Of a stretch of 64,000 nucleotides of DNA, positions 46,943-57,870 are shown in pieces. The stretch spans positions 620,001-684,000 of the forward strand of contig NC_089429.1 of the NCBI RefSeq assembly GCF_026210795.1, read 5' to 3'. A model generated the notes under the pieces. That model ran no database searches and was not told where the DNA came from. It saw only the letters and a list, made by a program, of their open reading frames with translations. The stretch comes from Rhizophagus irregularis (lineage: Eukaryota > Glomeromycota > Glomeromycetes > Glomerales > Glomeraceae). The position numbers and the translations under genes are program-made. Position 1 is the stretch's first letter, and each line of letters opens with the position of its first letter.

Positions 46943-49900
46943 GGCCATCCTTAACCTGATCCACCGGTCCAAATGCTTATCCTGGGCCAGTCAAATTTGA
47001 TTGGCTAATTTCAATCAATAAAATCAATAAAAACAATTTTTTTTTACTTAGCCACACGAGTTTATATACACACAATAATACATATTAAAAGTTTTTTACC
47101 ACACATCTTTTACTTATAAAAATATTGTAAGTATTATAACTACAACTATTTAAACATATGAAAATATAAATATAAAGAGTAAAAATTAATTGTGTGAACT
47201 CGTTCTTTAATATTTTTTTTTAGTAACTATGAATACTTCCGAACCTGAACCACAACAATCTTCTGAATTAAAAATTTCGGATATATTTAAAAATCATGAA
47301 GAATTTGTAGCAAGAGTTCAAAATTACGCGTCATATTGTACGGTTGAGTAAAGTAGGTCGTGATAAAGAAAAAAATATTATAAGAAGAACAATCTTATGT
47401 TCACGCGCAGGTGTTTCTGAAAGTAAAGAGGATAAAGTCAACTCAAGAGATCGTAAATCTCAAAGATGTAATTGTCCATTTTTTATCAGAGCTTCACTTG
47501 ATAATAATAGTGGACTTTGGCACATTTTAGCCATGAATTTGGAACATAATCATGAAATGGTTGCTCCTGAACACAAAATGTTTCTTAGTAGTGAAAGAAT
47601 AATTCCTCAAGAAATTAAAGATCGAATTATAGTTTATCATCAAGCAGGCTGTAATGTACCAACTATTCGTTCAATTCTTAAGCAAGAATATAAAGACTTA
47701 GAAACATGGATCTATAATGATATTTATAATTTCATATATCAGTTAAATGGTAAACAAGAACAACGCTTTTTTGAAGCAGAAGAATTTATAAATATCTTAA
47801 AACAACTTAAAAGAGAAATTGATGGATTTGAATACGAAGTTAGAGTTGATGTTGATACAAATGAATTACTTCAAGTAATTTGGATGTATCCTGATCAAAA
47901 GCAATATTATAGCAGATTTTTAGATGTTATTGTTTTTGATAACACATATAAAGTTAATAGGTTTAATATGCCATTTGGGATTTTTACTGGAATAAATAAT
48001 TTTGGTCAAAGTTTATGCTTTGCTGGAACTTTAATGTGTCGAGAAACAATAGATAGTTTTGTATGGGTATTTAATACTTTTCTTAAGTTTGTTAATAATT
48101 ATTCACCTAAAGTGATGCTTACTGACGAAGACAAAGCAATTTCTCAGGCGATAGAGATCACATTTGGACAAAATACTAAACATGTTTTATGTATATGGCA
48201 TCTTTGGAAAAATGTCATCAAAAATATTGCTAATGTTCTAGGAACAAAATGGCGGGAGTTCACTAAATCATTTTACGATTGCATAAGAGAATATGAAGTT
48301 GATAATTTTATAATTAAGTGGCAGCAACTTAAAGAAAATTTTCCAGATTCAAAATCACATTTAGAAAGAATGGATAAAATAAAAGAGAAATGGGCGCCTT
48401 GCTTTATAAGAGATACATTTTTAGCAGATATGACAAGTACACAGCGTGGTGAATCTATGAATAATTTAATGAAAGGTTATATGGATGCTTCCCATTCATT
48501 ATTGGATTTTTTAAAAGCATTTGAATCAGCATTAGAGCAGCGTGAAAATGATTTACAATTAGCTAAATACAAGCAAATTCATGAAAATGTCACTTTTAAA
48601 ACATTAAGTCCACTTGAATATCAGGCCTCAGAAATATTAACGAATTATGCATTAAAATTAACGCAAGAACAGTTATTACAATCTACGAGTTATTTATGTA
48701 TTGAACTATTAGATTCAAGGTATGTTATATATTATAAATATCTTTTTTTATTGTAACAATGTACTAATACTATAAAATGCATGATTTTTTTTAAAAAAAA
48801 TAGAACTGAAACGATGCAAACTTATCAAATTTACCGTTTTAATCATGAAACCAAACCTGGAAGAAAAGTGGTACATAATGGTGAAACAAATCATTTTGTA
48901 TGTTCTTGTAAATACACTACCTTCTCAGGAATTATCTGCCGACATATTTTTTGTGTAGCAACACAACTTAATTTAAATAATCTTCCAGAATCATTATTTC
49001 ATAATCAATAGAGAAAAGATCCAAGTAATCTTGTTTTAACGCAAAATTTTCATTTATTTTGTAATAATATTCAATCTCCAAATGACAAAATTATTGAACG
49101 TGTTGAAGATTATGAATATTTGTTATCAAAAGTCTTTCATGAAATAAAAGGATTGGTAAAAAAGTACCCGGAAATGGCACAGGAATTTTATACTACAAAC
49201 AATACGTTATTACAAAATAGAATAAAAAGTGCAAATAATCAAAAAACTTGTAAAAGTACAACAAAAAATTTAATTAGAAATCCCCAGACTGCTACTAATA
49301 ATTCAAAAAAAAGAGGTATTTGTAATTGTTTTTTTTAAATTAATTTTTATTAATGTGATTATATTATTAATACTAGTTTTACTACGTTAAATTAGAAAAA
49401 AAAGTAAAGTAATGAATGACTTATCAAATAAAAAACGGAAAACAAGATCCAATAATAGCAGTGGATTGTCATTACAAGAAAAAGAAAATATTCCCAAATA
49501 TGATGATAAAAAAAATGATAATATTAACGCATCTAGTTCAATGCATAGGGTATTTCAGAATTTACCACAAATATCAGTGACGGAATTAATGGATATGGAA
49601 ATAGTGGAAATAGACAATGGTTTAAGCAAAAAAAAGGTATAGTCTTATCACTATTTATTATTTTTCAAATTTAAATATCAAAAAGGTATTAAAGATTAAC
49701 TATACATTACTAGATAATGAATTATTTTGTCTTTTTTGCAATCAATCTTTGCCTAATCCTTTACCAAAAAAGTTGCTTGATTATTTGAAAATATTACAGA
49801 ATAAAGGTATAAAAATAACATTTATTTATTATTATTTATCTTTATGATTATAAAAATTTTCTCAATTTATCGTTACATATTTGTTTGTTTTTAGATAAAA

Positions 49901-50192
49901 TATTAGAAACTGATCGCGCGGAATTTTGTTTTATGCACTATGCAGAAACTGCAATTGTATAGTAATTATTTTGATGTAAATAATCTGTCAATAAAAAATT
50001 TTTTAATAGTAAAATGTAATTCTTGCACGAAATAAATACATTATAAAAAATTATGCATTTTTTAGTTGAAAATTTAATTTTATTCTGTCTGTATTTTGTA
50101 TATAAAATTCTACAAAAATATAACAATTTTTGCCCAATCAAATTCGAGGTCCAGGATAAGCGTCTGGACCGTGGTCCAGGATAAGGATGCTC
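46943..50192 (+). mobile_element. 3.25-kb Mutator-like transposon (MULE) with TIRs and 9-bp target duplication
   Basis: TIRs of ~60 bp: left 46943-47006 (GGCCATCCTTAACCTG..., with GCTTATCCTGGGCC inside), right 50130-50192 (its reverse complement reads GAGCATCCTTATCCTGG...). The word CTTATCCTGG occurs twice in the right TIR. TTTTTTTCG flanks both ends (46934-46942 and 50193-50201), the 8-10-bp duplication size known for MULEs. The flanks fit together as the far upstream region of a kinase: the left side has the GATCATATGATCATTC word seen near K1 and K3, and the right side the ACATGACAGGTAGATCAG word. The element therefore jumped into the 5' region of K4. Confidence 0.85.
47229..49962 (+). pseudogene. 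FAR1/MULE transposase with SWIM finger and RTC4-like tail, two lesions
   Basis: Exons 47229-48719, 48804-49315, 49410-49636, 49686-49806, 49895-49962. Order: N-terminus MNTSEPEPQQ; FAR1-type zinc region (ILCSRAG, CNCPFF, LEHNHEM); MULE DDE core with VIVFDNTYK (first Asp), MLTDEDKAI (second Asp), CIWHLWKN (C/H pair) and QRGESMN (Glu); SWIM finger CSCK ... CRH at ~48902-48950, after an in-phase intron; a Lys/Asn-rich linker; and a C-terminal CLFCNQSLPNPLPKK ... FCFMHYAE module that resembles RTC4-like domains. Lesions: a frame change near 47338, best explained by a small deletion before RLSKV, and TAG at 49009-49011 inside the otherwise open frame HNQ-stop-RKDPSNLV. The copy is probably non-autonomous now, though recently active. 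Confidence 0.8.
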
Positions 50193-50212
50193 TTTTTTTC
50201 GTTTCACGATAT

Positions 50213-50287
50213 AACACATGACAGGTAGATCAGTAGACAATACTAAAATTTTGGTGGTTGCACCGCTTTTTGTTTAACCGTTGGAAC
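50213..50287 (+). promoter_or_regulatory. Conserved kinase upstream block (K4)
   Basis: Reverse-orientation counterpart of the blocks at K1-K3: GTAGATCAGTAGACAATACT, GGTGGTTGCACC, GTTTAACCGTT. The MULE ends only ~20 bp away on its far side. Confidence 0.55.
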
Positions 50288-50337
50288 TTGGAACTCTCTT
50301 TTTTTGCAGTATCTAAAAAGCAAATTTTTATATAAAT

Positions 50338-52633
50338 ATGTCTGATATTCGTTATGATTTAATTAGGCGGGTGATTGTGAGAGCAGTATTATCAATTAAT
50401 TATAATATTCACAATGACTTTCATAAACAACACGAATTTATGCAACAAGCAATCCTTGATGATAATTCTCTTACAGAAGAAGAAAAAGCTGAAGCAGTAA
50501 AAAAAGATAATAAAAATTATGACCGAGATAAAATCTTACATAATTCAGGAACAAGAAGAATTTGTGAAAATTGTAACCAAAAATGTTTAGCTACATTATA
50601 TTGTGAATATTGTATTCGAAATTATTTAAAAGCAAACTTTTTAAATTGGACATCCGGAAATAATGAAATTGACAATTTAATAAGAAATTGTCAATTAGAA
50701 ACACTTATGCCAAATAAAATTATTGAATGGATCCCATATAATAATTTAAAAAATATTAAATATCTAACAAAAGGTGGATGTTCTAAGATTTATACAGCGA
50801 ATTGGATTGGTGGTGGATATGAAGAATGGGATTCCAAAACACAACAATTAGAAAGAATTAAAAGATATGGAATACAAAACCTTGTATCACATGTAATACT
50901 TAAAGAATTAGAAAATGTTGAAAATGCAAACCAAAGATGGTTTGAAGAGGTTTGTAATATAAAATATTTAAGAAAAATTTTAATTTAAAATTAAAATTTA
51001 TTGCTTTTTATAGGCTAAATCACATTTGACTATGAGCAACAAACAAACTGCAATTGTTAATTGTTATGGTATAACACAAAATCCATCAAATGGAAATTAT
51101 ATGCTTGTAATGATTGCATGTGATATGAATTTAAGAGAATATTTACGACAAAATCATAATCAACTTACATGGAAAGAAAGAATTAAAATTGCTTATGAAA
51201 TAATTAGGTCACTTTATTTTATTCATAAAGAAAATTCAATTCACAGAGATTTGCATTCTGGAAATATATTATATTCAAATCATAATGACGGTTGTCGTAT
51301 TAGTGATCTTGGATTTTGTGGTCCCGCAGATAGACCATTAACAAGTATATATGGAAATCTTCCTTACATAGCTCCTGAAGTTATTAGTGAAAAAGGATAT
51401 ACACTTAAATCTGATATTTATAGTATTGCAATGCTAATGTGGGAAATTTCATTTGGACAACCTCCATTTATGAATTATGAACATGATTGTATTCTTGCAC
51501 TTAATATCATTGATGGTATAAGACCAAAAATTATATCAGAAATTCCTTCAAAATATAAAAGTTTAATGGAACAATGTTGGGATGCTAATCCATTAGAAAG
51601 GCCTGATATTTATGCACTTTGGGAAAAAATTAAAGAAATTAAATCATATTATCAAAATAATCCAAATGAATTACCTCAATTAATAGCAAAAATTGATAAA
51701 AAAACAAGCAATATTTTTAGCAGTAAATTATTTACAAGTAAAATTCATGAATTTAAAAATTTACCAGAACCAAAAAATGCAACAAAAGGTATGGCTATTT
51801 AATGATTATTGACTATTTATTCTTTTATTTTAATATAATATTTTTTTTAATTATTTTATAATAGAAAAACAAGAAGGTAACGTAAAGTATGATGCTTTAG
51901 TATTAAGTTTTAATTAATAATAAATTGAAATAATCTTTTTCTTTTTAAATAGCATTTTATACTAGTAGTAAATCATATGATTTTAGTATTTCTGATAATT
52001 GTAAGTATATATTTTTTATATTTTTTAAAATAACATTGGATTTTATATGATAAAATAACAAATGATTTATTTTTATTATAGCTAGTATTTTTAGTACAAT
52101 AAGTAATCAGTATACGTCAATTAATTTTAAGAATCGTAACGAAGGTAATTTATTTTTATATAAGACTTTATAACAAATAAGTATTAATTTGTAAATTTAA
52201 TTTTATAAGATAATGATAAAGGATCATCCAGATTATCTAAAAAATTGAAAATGGAGAATGGTAAGTAAAATATTTATTAATAGTTCAATTCTAATTTTCT
52301 TATTTCATTGTTTGAAGATAAGGAACGAAATTTGATTATTTAATAACATAGATATTCAAAATTATTATGATGAAGAAACAATACAACAAAAACCAAATGT
52401 TGATATTATTGGTAAGTAATATTCATTAATTTGCTTTTTAAATAATAATTTATCTTATATTATTTTATTTTTTAGATGAAGTTGAAGTATATAATAATCC
52501 TCCGAAGAATAAGATGGATTGGAAATTTCTTATGGTTTGTTTATTGTTCAAAAATACTGATAAAATATTTAAATAATTATTACAATTTATTTTACTAATA
52601 CGTTTATTTTTTTAGAATGATTTTACGAATTAA
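50338..52633 (+). CDS. Kinase K4, Cys-rich N-terminus, canonical motifs
   Basis: Exons 50338-50949, 51014-51788, 51865-51876 (12 nt), 51953-52000, 52082-52144, 52210-52260, 52352-52411, 52476-52534, 52616-52633; 565 aa with all phases matching, ending NDFTN-stop. Motifs: CENCNQKCL and YCEYC cluster; LNWTSGNNEID; KGGCSKIYTANW; VILKELENVENAN; EEAKSHLTMSNK across intron 1; HRDLHSGN; RISDLGFCGPAD; YGNLPYIAPEV; QCWDANPLERP. It is the only one of the four on the plus strand and the only one with a transposon in the upstream region. A short deletion in exon 8 relative to K3 shifts the local frame and is restored at the last exon, so the tail sequence differs while the ending is kept. Probable soluble signalling kinase of the expanded fungal TKL-like family. 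Confidence 0.88.
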
Positions 52634-52995
52634 ATCAAATCCAATTTTATTTTATTATTTTATTACTTATGTTTATATTTTGAATTATTTAAACACTAAG
52701 ATTAGAGTAATAAGAAGATTCTTAGTTTGTAATTTAAATAATTCTTTATTTATAAATAACTTATTCAATTATTAAATACTATGTAAACATAAAACATCAA
52801 TAAATATATTGGTTTAAAAAAAATCTATCGAAATGTATGTATTTTTAATTTATTAATATAAAATTTATTTATGATATTATGAAAAAAAATGAATAAATAA
52901 TATTATTAGGCCATTTGTTTATTTAAAATAAGGTTAGGCATTTTTCTAATAAAAATGCTAAAAAAATTTATCAACTTGTTAGTCCTGGATTTATT

Positions 52996-53114
52996 GTCCG
53001 GAGCGAAGCGAAGGACAATATATGTCTACGCACTAAATCGATCACGTGAATTTCTCTGTCCGCCACGTGATCGTCGCCCAATGAAATCGCAAATTTTAGT
53101 TTTTCGCTCCGGAC
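52996..53114. mobile_element. 119-bp hairpin element
   Basis: Terminal arms GTCCGGAGCGAA and TTCGCTCCGGAC are perfect inverses. Inside is a second pair, GATCACGTG and CACGTGATC, around 53039-53078. GC-rich against its surroundings. It encodes nothing credible and is a MITE-like or structured element. Confidence 0.7.
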
Positions 53115-54380
53115 TTACAACGGTTCCCGTTTCCTAGTAAATATAATACTATTATATGATCAAAAAACTCTATTATGTTATTAAGTCTTAAATATTGAGA
53201 TAGTGATAACACTATTCAAACTAAATTTTTTCATAATAAATAATTATATGAAAACACATAAAAATAAAATTATTCAAATTCCTTTCTCACCATAAAATAT
53301 AGTAAAGTTTAAAGAACCATTTTCTTAGCAAGCCTTAAAATTTTTTTTATAACTGATTACTAAAATATTGATCTAAAATACCTTGATTTAAAAGATTATT
53401 TAGATAAAATAGCTAATTAATTACTGAAATTTTTAAAAATTTATGAATCTGCAAACTGACACATAATCTTAAAGAATTTTTGTAACTGACGTACTAAGAG
53501 CCAGATTTGTGAATTTAAACAATGAATTTTATAATTTACACAATATTTTTTTTTTTGAAAAAAAATAAGAATAAAATAGGTCAACTAATTTTAGAACTTT
53601 GATAATGATCAAGCCAAAGTGTTCAGTACAGTAACAAAATAAGATGCTATGCGTGGCAAATCTTTTTTTTAGTTTCCATCTGATGGATATTTATCTAAAG
53701 GTGAATTATTTCATCTAAAGTAATATTAACCCTCTTTTCTTCAAAGTTCTAGAATTAATAAAGAAATTTCACAAGTTAAAAACATACAAAAGTACTTATT
53801 TAGAGAAAAAAATATGAATTCGTTACAGAAATAGTTCCGACATTAATATTAAATGTCAAGCTCGTGTAAAAATGTATAGATGAGTTTATTGAAATGAATA
53901 ATACCCGAAAACGTCTGATCTCATAAAAATAAAAATACAAATGCAGTAAATTTTTATGCAATTAAGAATCTCGTACACTACTATTTTCGGTACTCTTAAT
54001 TTTTACATAATGCCTGCTGAAGCAGTGTTCGGAATATAACTTAAGTAACAAAAGGATTGATTCAAATGGATACTTGTACGTAATAAAAAGAGAGTAGCGT
54101 AAGATTTTGCATCGGGTGATTTATTAGTCTTTTATAAGGGACTTTTTTACAGTTCACGTGATGATGTGATTATGTAAAGTGAAAGCAATTCATGATGTAA
54201 CTTAAATTGCCTAAAATATAAATCTAATGACAATTATTCAAATCAGGAAAAAATGAGACATACTATTATTATATAATATATACGATTTTGTTTGATAATA
54301 TCATTTTGGATAATCTTTTTATTTTTTTATTTTTATTTTTTACTTATTTATTTTATTTTATTTTTTAAAAAATAGAAATC
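53115..54380. other. AT-rich spacer
   Basis: No gene or clear repeat recognised. A T-rich run lies at 54300-54375. Confidence 0.4.
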
Positions 54381-54384
54381 ATCT

Positions 54385-54670
54385 ATTTCCATATTTCGAA
54401 GTGGCTCTGTTCATTCCGATTGTGGCGCAATTTTTAAAAAATGACAAACAATACTCTCGTAGCATCCCTTTTAGCTTTTCCTTCGTTAATAAAACGACAA
54501 TTTTACAGATGATTGAGGCTCAAAATAATTATTGATATCAAAATCTCGCATTTACATATTATTAATTTAAAGTGGCTCTGCTCTTCAATTGTAAATTTTA
54601 ACATGGCGTAATACTATAGAAAAACGTGACAAAAATACTTTTGTACGCTTCCTTCGCCTTTATTGATATG
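54385..54670. repeat. Two direct copies of a ~110-160-bp repeat
   Basis: Copies at ~54385-54500 and ~54516-54670 share GTGGCTCTG, a GGCG(C/T)AAT word, (A/G)TGACAAA and TTCCTTCG. A third copy lies at 55341-55505, beyond the small peptide gene. Confidence 0.65.
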
Positions 54671-54839
54671 TAATAATTATCAAAAAAATGTAATCATAAA
54701 ATAATTTGAAATACGTGCTACTATAGAAATATTTTCTTACACAAATACTTGGAGAAAGAAGAGAGAAAATTGCTTTTAAAAACAAATTAATAATCAACAA
54801 ATTAAAAATTATATATATCATACGCAAAATCCGTCAATC

Positions 54840-55072
54840 ATGCAGTTAAAATACTTATTATTGATTTTTATATTTAGTACTATTGTTTCAGCGGGTACTA
54901 ATAAACAATTTCTTTATCTGTTATGCTGAGGTCTTTTTTTTTAATTAATATTAATAATGGAATGTATAAACGTAACACAGATGATGAGGCGTTTATAAAA
55001 CGGGATGAGATTAAGCGTGACGCGGAGCCAGTAGAGTATTTTGAACGTGACGCGCAATATGGGTACTTTTGA
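54840..55072 (+). CDS. Secreted Kex2-type processed small peptide precursor (48 aa)
   Basis: Exons 54840-54894 and 54981-55072, separated by an 86-bp GT-AG intron, give 49 codons in phase. The N-terminus MQLKYLLLIFIFSTIVSA is a clear signal peptide with cleavage expected after VSA. The remainder consists of short segments ended by basic sites: DDEAFIKR, DEIKR, DAEPVEYFER and a C-terminal DAQYGYF. Three segments begin Asp-Ala or Asp-Glu after KR/ER, the layout of fungal Kex2-processed repeat proteins and alpha-factor-like pheromone precursors (cleavage after KR in the Golgi, release of short peptides). Two mature candidates end in an aromatic Tyr-Phe or Tyr-Gly-Tyr-Phe pattern. TATATATAT at ~54811-54819 is a plausible TATA region. 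Coding DNA is GC-richer than the flanks. Class assignment is inference; the released peptides may act as a pheromone or a host-directed signal. Confidence 0.75.
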
Positions 55073-55340
55073 TTATTAAATTCAAAATGTTAAATGTAAT
55101 GTGTTTTAAATTTTATTACTATTACATATTTTATTTTATTGTTCTGATAAAAATATTCTTTATGTTGACGTAGATCAATTCTAATGAATATTAATAGTAA
55201 ATAAATTAAATTAAATCTCTAATTATACATATATTGGTTGCCAATGTTTTGATAGTATTTAACATATTGTTGTTTGTATTATTTGCCCGTGCCATGATTC
55301 TAAATTATTCCTTTATATGCTAATAATTTACGGATAACCG

Positions 55341-55505
55341 TGGTTCGAAATAATTATTGACATCGAAAATCTCGCATTTTCATATTACTAATTTAAAGTG
55401 GCTCTTCCATTCAGTTGTAAATTTTAACATGGCGCAATATAGTAAAACGTGGCAAATTACTCTTGCTTGTACATCTCTTTTACTTCGCCTTCATTGGTAA
55501 CAATA
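55341..55505. repeat. Third copy of the repeat at 54385-54670
   Basis: Matches 54516-54670 over ~150 bp, from AAATAATTATTGA(C/T)ATC through ATTTTAACATGGCG to TTCGCCTT. It therefore brackets the peptide gene. Confidence 0.65.
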
Positions 55506-55619
55506 TGATGGTTTAATATCGTCACACGCTATTTGTCACGGTCATTTTCATGTGTTAGTGCATAACGCATGATCAAAAACTCTTTTATGTTATTATCATA
55601 TGTCTTAAATATAGGTTAT

Positions 55620-56110
55620 AGGTTATGACTTACGGTGTCCGGTCCGATGATCTTTCTGAGTCCAGTCATGTGAATTTGGGTCCAGATCATCGGACTATGT
55701 GGTCCTTAAATTACTTGGGTCCGATTGAATATACTACACGAATTTTTTTTTTGCTATTCGCTTTATAACGAGAGTTATTAAAAAGAATTTTTTTTTTTAC
55801 TAATTTAAATATTTAATGGGATAATGGTTGTAATAAGCTAATGCGAAATGTATTCACAAATATAGTATAAATTGCTAAGAACCTCTTGTTTCATTAAAAT
55901 TAAGATGCAAAGCACTGCTACTTTAATTTTTGCTATGAATTTTATTGTATAAATAATATTTATTTAAATCTACAACTAATAATTATTAAATATAAGAAAA
56001 AAAAATAAAATGTAGATCAGTCATGTAAATTTAGTTTGGTCCGATTGATCAAAATCACAGGACTCAGTACAGCTAACTCTAACTCAATCCGATGGCAGAT
56101 CAAAGTTTAA
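55620..56110. repeat. GGTCCGAT/CAGTCATGT-rich repeat debris
   Basis: Words GGTCCGATGATC, GAGTCCAGTCATGTGAATTT and GGGTCC at 55640-55730 recur in altered form at 56015-56100. Probably the two ends of a decayed element; no ORF. 56110-56880 shows nothing recognisable. Confidence 0.4.
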
Positions 56111-56884
56111 AAATTAATTGCTGAAACTCATAATGCAAAAATAATCTCGAAACATATGACAAATAATCAATCAAATTGTAATTTTGTTTTAAAAAAATTT
56201 TTAACTTTTTAATAAATTACATAAATAAAAAATAATAAATGTATATTATATTTGTGAGAAAGAAGATTCAGATGGTAGTTGGTAATAGTATATAGAAAAA
56301 CTTAAAAATGATTTCAGATTATTTGTTAATATTATAGTTATTTTGTCTTTGAATTTGATTGTTGCATTTAAATTATTCATCAAATGAAATATTATCTTCT
56401 GAAGAATAATTTAGAAGGAATCTTTGATGAAATGCAATTTATTTTACTTATACTTTGATTATTATAATTATTACTACATATCAACCTAATAAAAAAATTT
56501 AAAATAATTTTAATCACTAGAATATCTGAAAAAAATATTGATTTATTTACTCAAAGGGCGACCCTTGTATTATTATTATAATTACATTGGATTTTATTTT
56601 ACCAAATTTATAACCACTATTGTTTTTAATTAGTAAATAATATCAAAAATTAAAGTATCGCAAAATCAAAAAATATTTATTATTGCAAACTTAAGTATAC
56701 GCTTCCTCTATATAAATATATAGTAAGAAGTAAAATGTAGATTAACGGGACTGTCTCAAAGTGACCGTCAACCACCGTACAATCCTATATTATCGTACAT
56801 CATGATTTATAAAGAGTTACTGTATTATTAATTAAACTCTTTCTTATATTCTTACTGCTAGAAATTAATTCTTGAATAGTAGTA

Positions 56885-57355
56885 TTAATATATAATGTGT
56901 AAGGGGGTAAAAAATTCCATAATAACTTTTTTGGTCAACGAGTATTTGTGTGAATAAGATTGTATGAGGTCTACTAGGCTCTGCGGGACGAGCTGATGTA
57001 AAATTAGGTAAATGTCATGCGTCGAGTCCGTGACTACAGTGAAGAGCTTGAGTTGTTTAACACTGTCAGGGATGAACTTGTGAGTACGTAAGTTCGTTGT
57101 ATATGTTTCAATAAGTCCAATTAAAATAGGTTCATTGGTGTCCAGCATATCGTGAACATATAGGGAAAGGAACGCCATTTTAGGATATAGGAGTGGGTAA
57201 TGTTTGACGAGGACGTCATCACATGGTAAGATATGATTAAGACTCTTGATTTTAAACGATTGATAAGCTGATTTTCGTTGACTGCAAATATCTTCAGTGT
57301 TATTTGAAGTGTAGGAGGTCTTTAGTGAGAGGCCAGTGAATGCTGTTGACATCAT
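56885..57355 (-). CDS. Hypothetical 156-aa protein, unrecognised
   Basis: Uninterrupted frame from ATG (MMSTAFTGLSLKTSYTSNN) to stop, with base composition clearly richer in G/C than the flanks. A hydrophobic/helical middle (HYPLLYPKMAFLSLYVHDML), then DSVKQLKLFTVVTDSTHDIY and a closing helix-rich part. No signal peptide, zinc cluster or known motif. A GTAAGTATG donor-like site lies just upstream of the ATG (about 57367-57375), so an upstream exon or 5' UTR intron is possible. It directly neighbours the large TIR element and could be an isolated single-copy gene or a fragment of an element gene. Confidence 0.5.
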   Translation of the reverse strand: MMSTAFTGLSLKTSYTSNNTEDICSQRKSAYQSFKIKSLNHILPCDDVLVKHYPLLYPKMAFLSLYVHDMLDTNEPILIGLIETYTTNLRTHKFIPDSVKQLKLFTVVTDSTHDIYLILHQLVPQSLVDLIQSYSHKYSLTKKVIMEFFTPLHIIY

Positions 57356-57654
57356 TTTTCAGCTTCATACTTACATAATGTTCAGCCTGTCTTGTCACGT
57401 GATTTTATTCGTCAGAAATGAGGAATTTGGTTAGCGTTTAGAACAATTACTTTTTTGAAAAAATGAATTATTGGATTTCATTATTTAAATGAGATTATGA
57501 GATCGGTTTTATTATACGCACATATAAATTTCATTTTATGTTAAAATAAGGTACATCCGGTCGGGCCGTCGGTGATCATATTAATCATATGATCAGCAAC
57601 ATGTATGTTAGGGAGCTGTCAAATATGGCAAGCCGTACTAAGTCAAAAGGTTGA

Positions 57655-57870
57655 TAACTTTTCATCATGTTTTATGATGATTTTTCATCATGTTTCATGA
57701 TAACTTTTCATCATGTTTCATGATGACTTTTCATCATGTTTTATGATAACTTTTCATCATGTTGACATGACGACTTTTCATCATGTTGATCATATTTTTC
57801 ATCATATTTTATGATGTTTTTCACCATGTGACATGAAATTTTTTCATCATGTGTTGAATAATCTTCATCA
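57655..57870. repeat. TTTTCATCATG mini-repeats in the left TIR
   Basis: About ten ~21-bp units of TTTTCATCATGTTTCATGAT with alternating GA/AA, themselves partly palindromic (CATCATG/CATGATG). The mirror copy is at 61970-62190. Confidence 0.85.
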
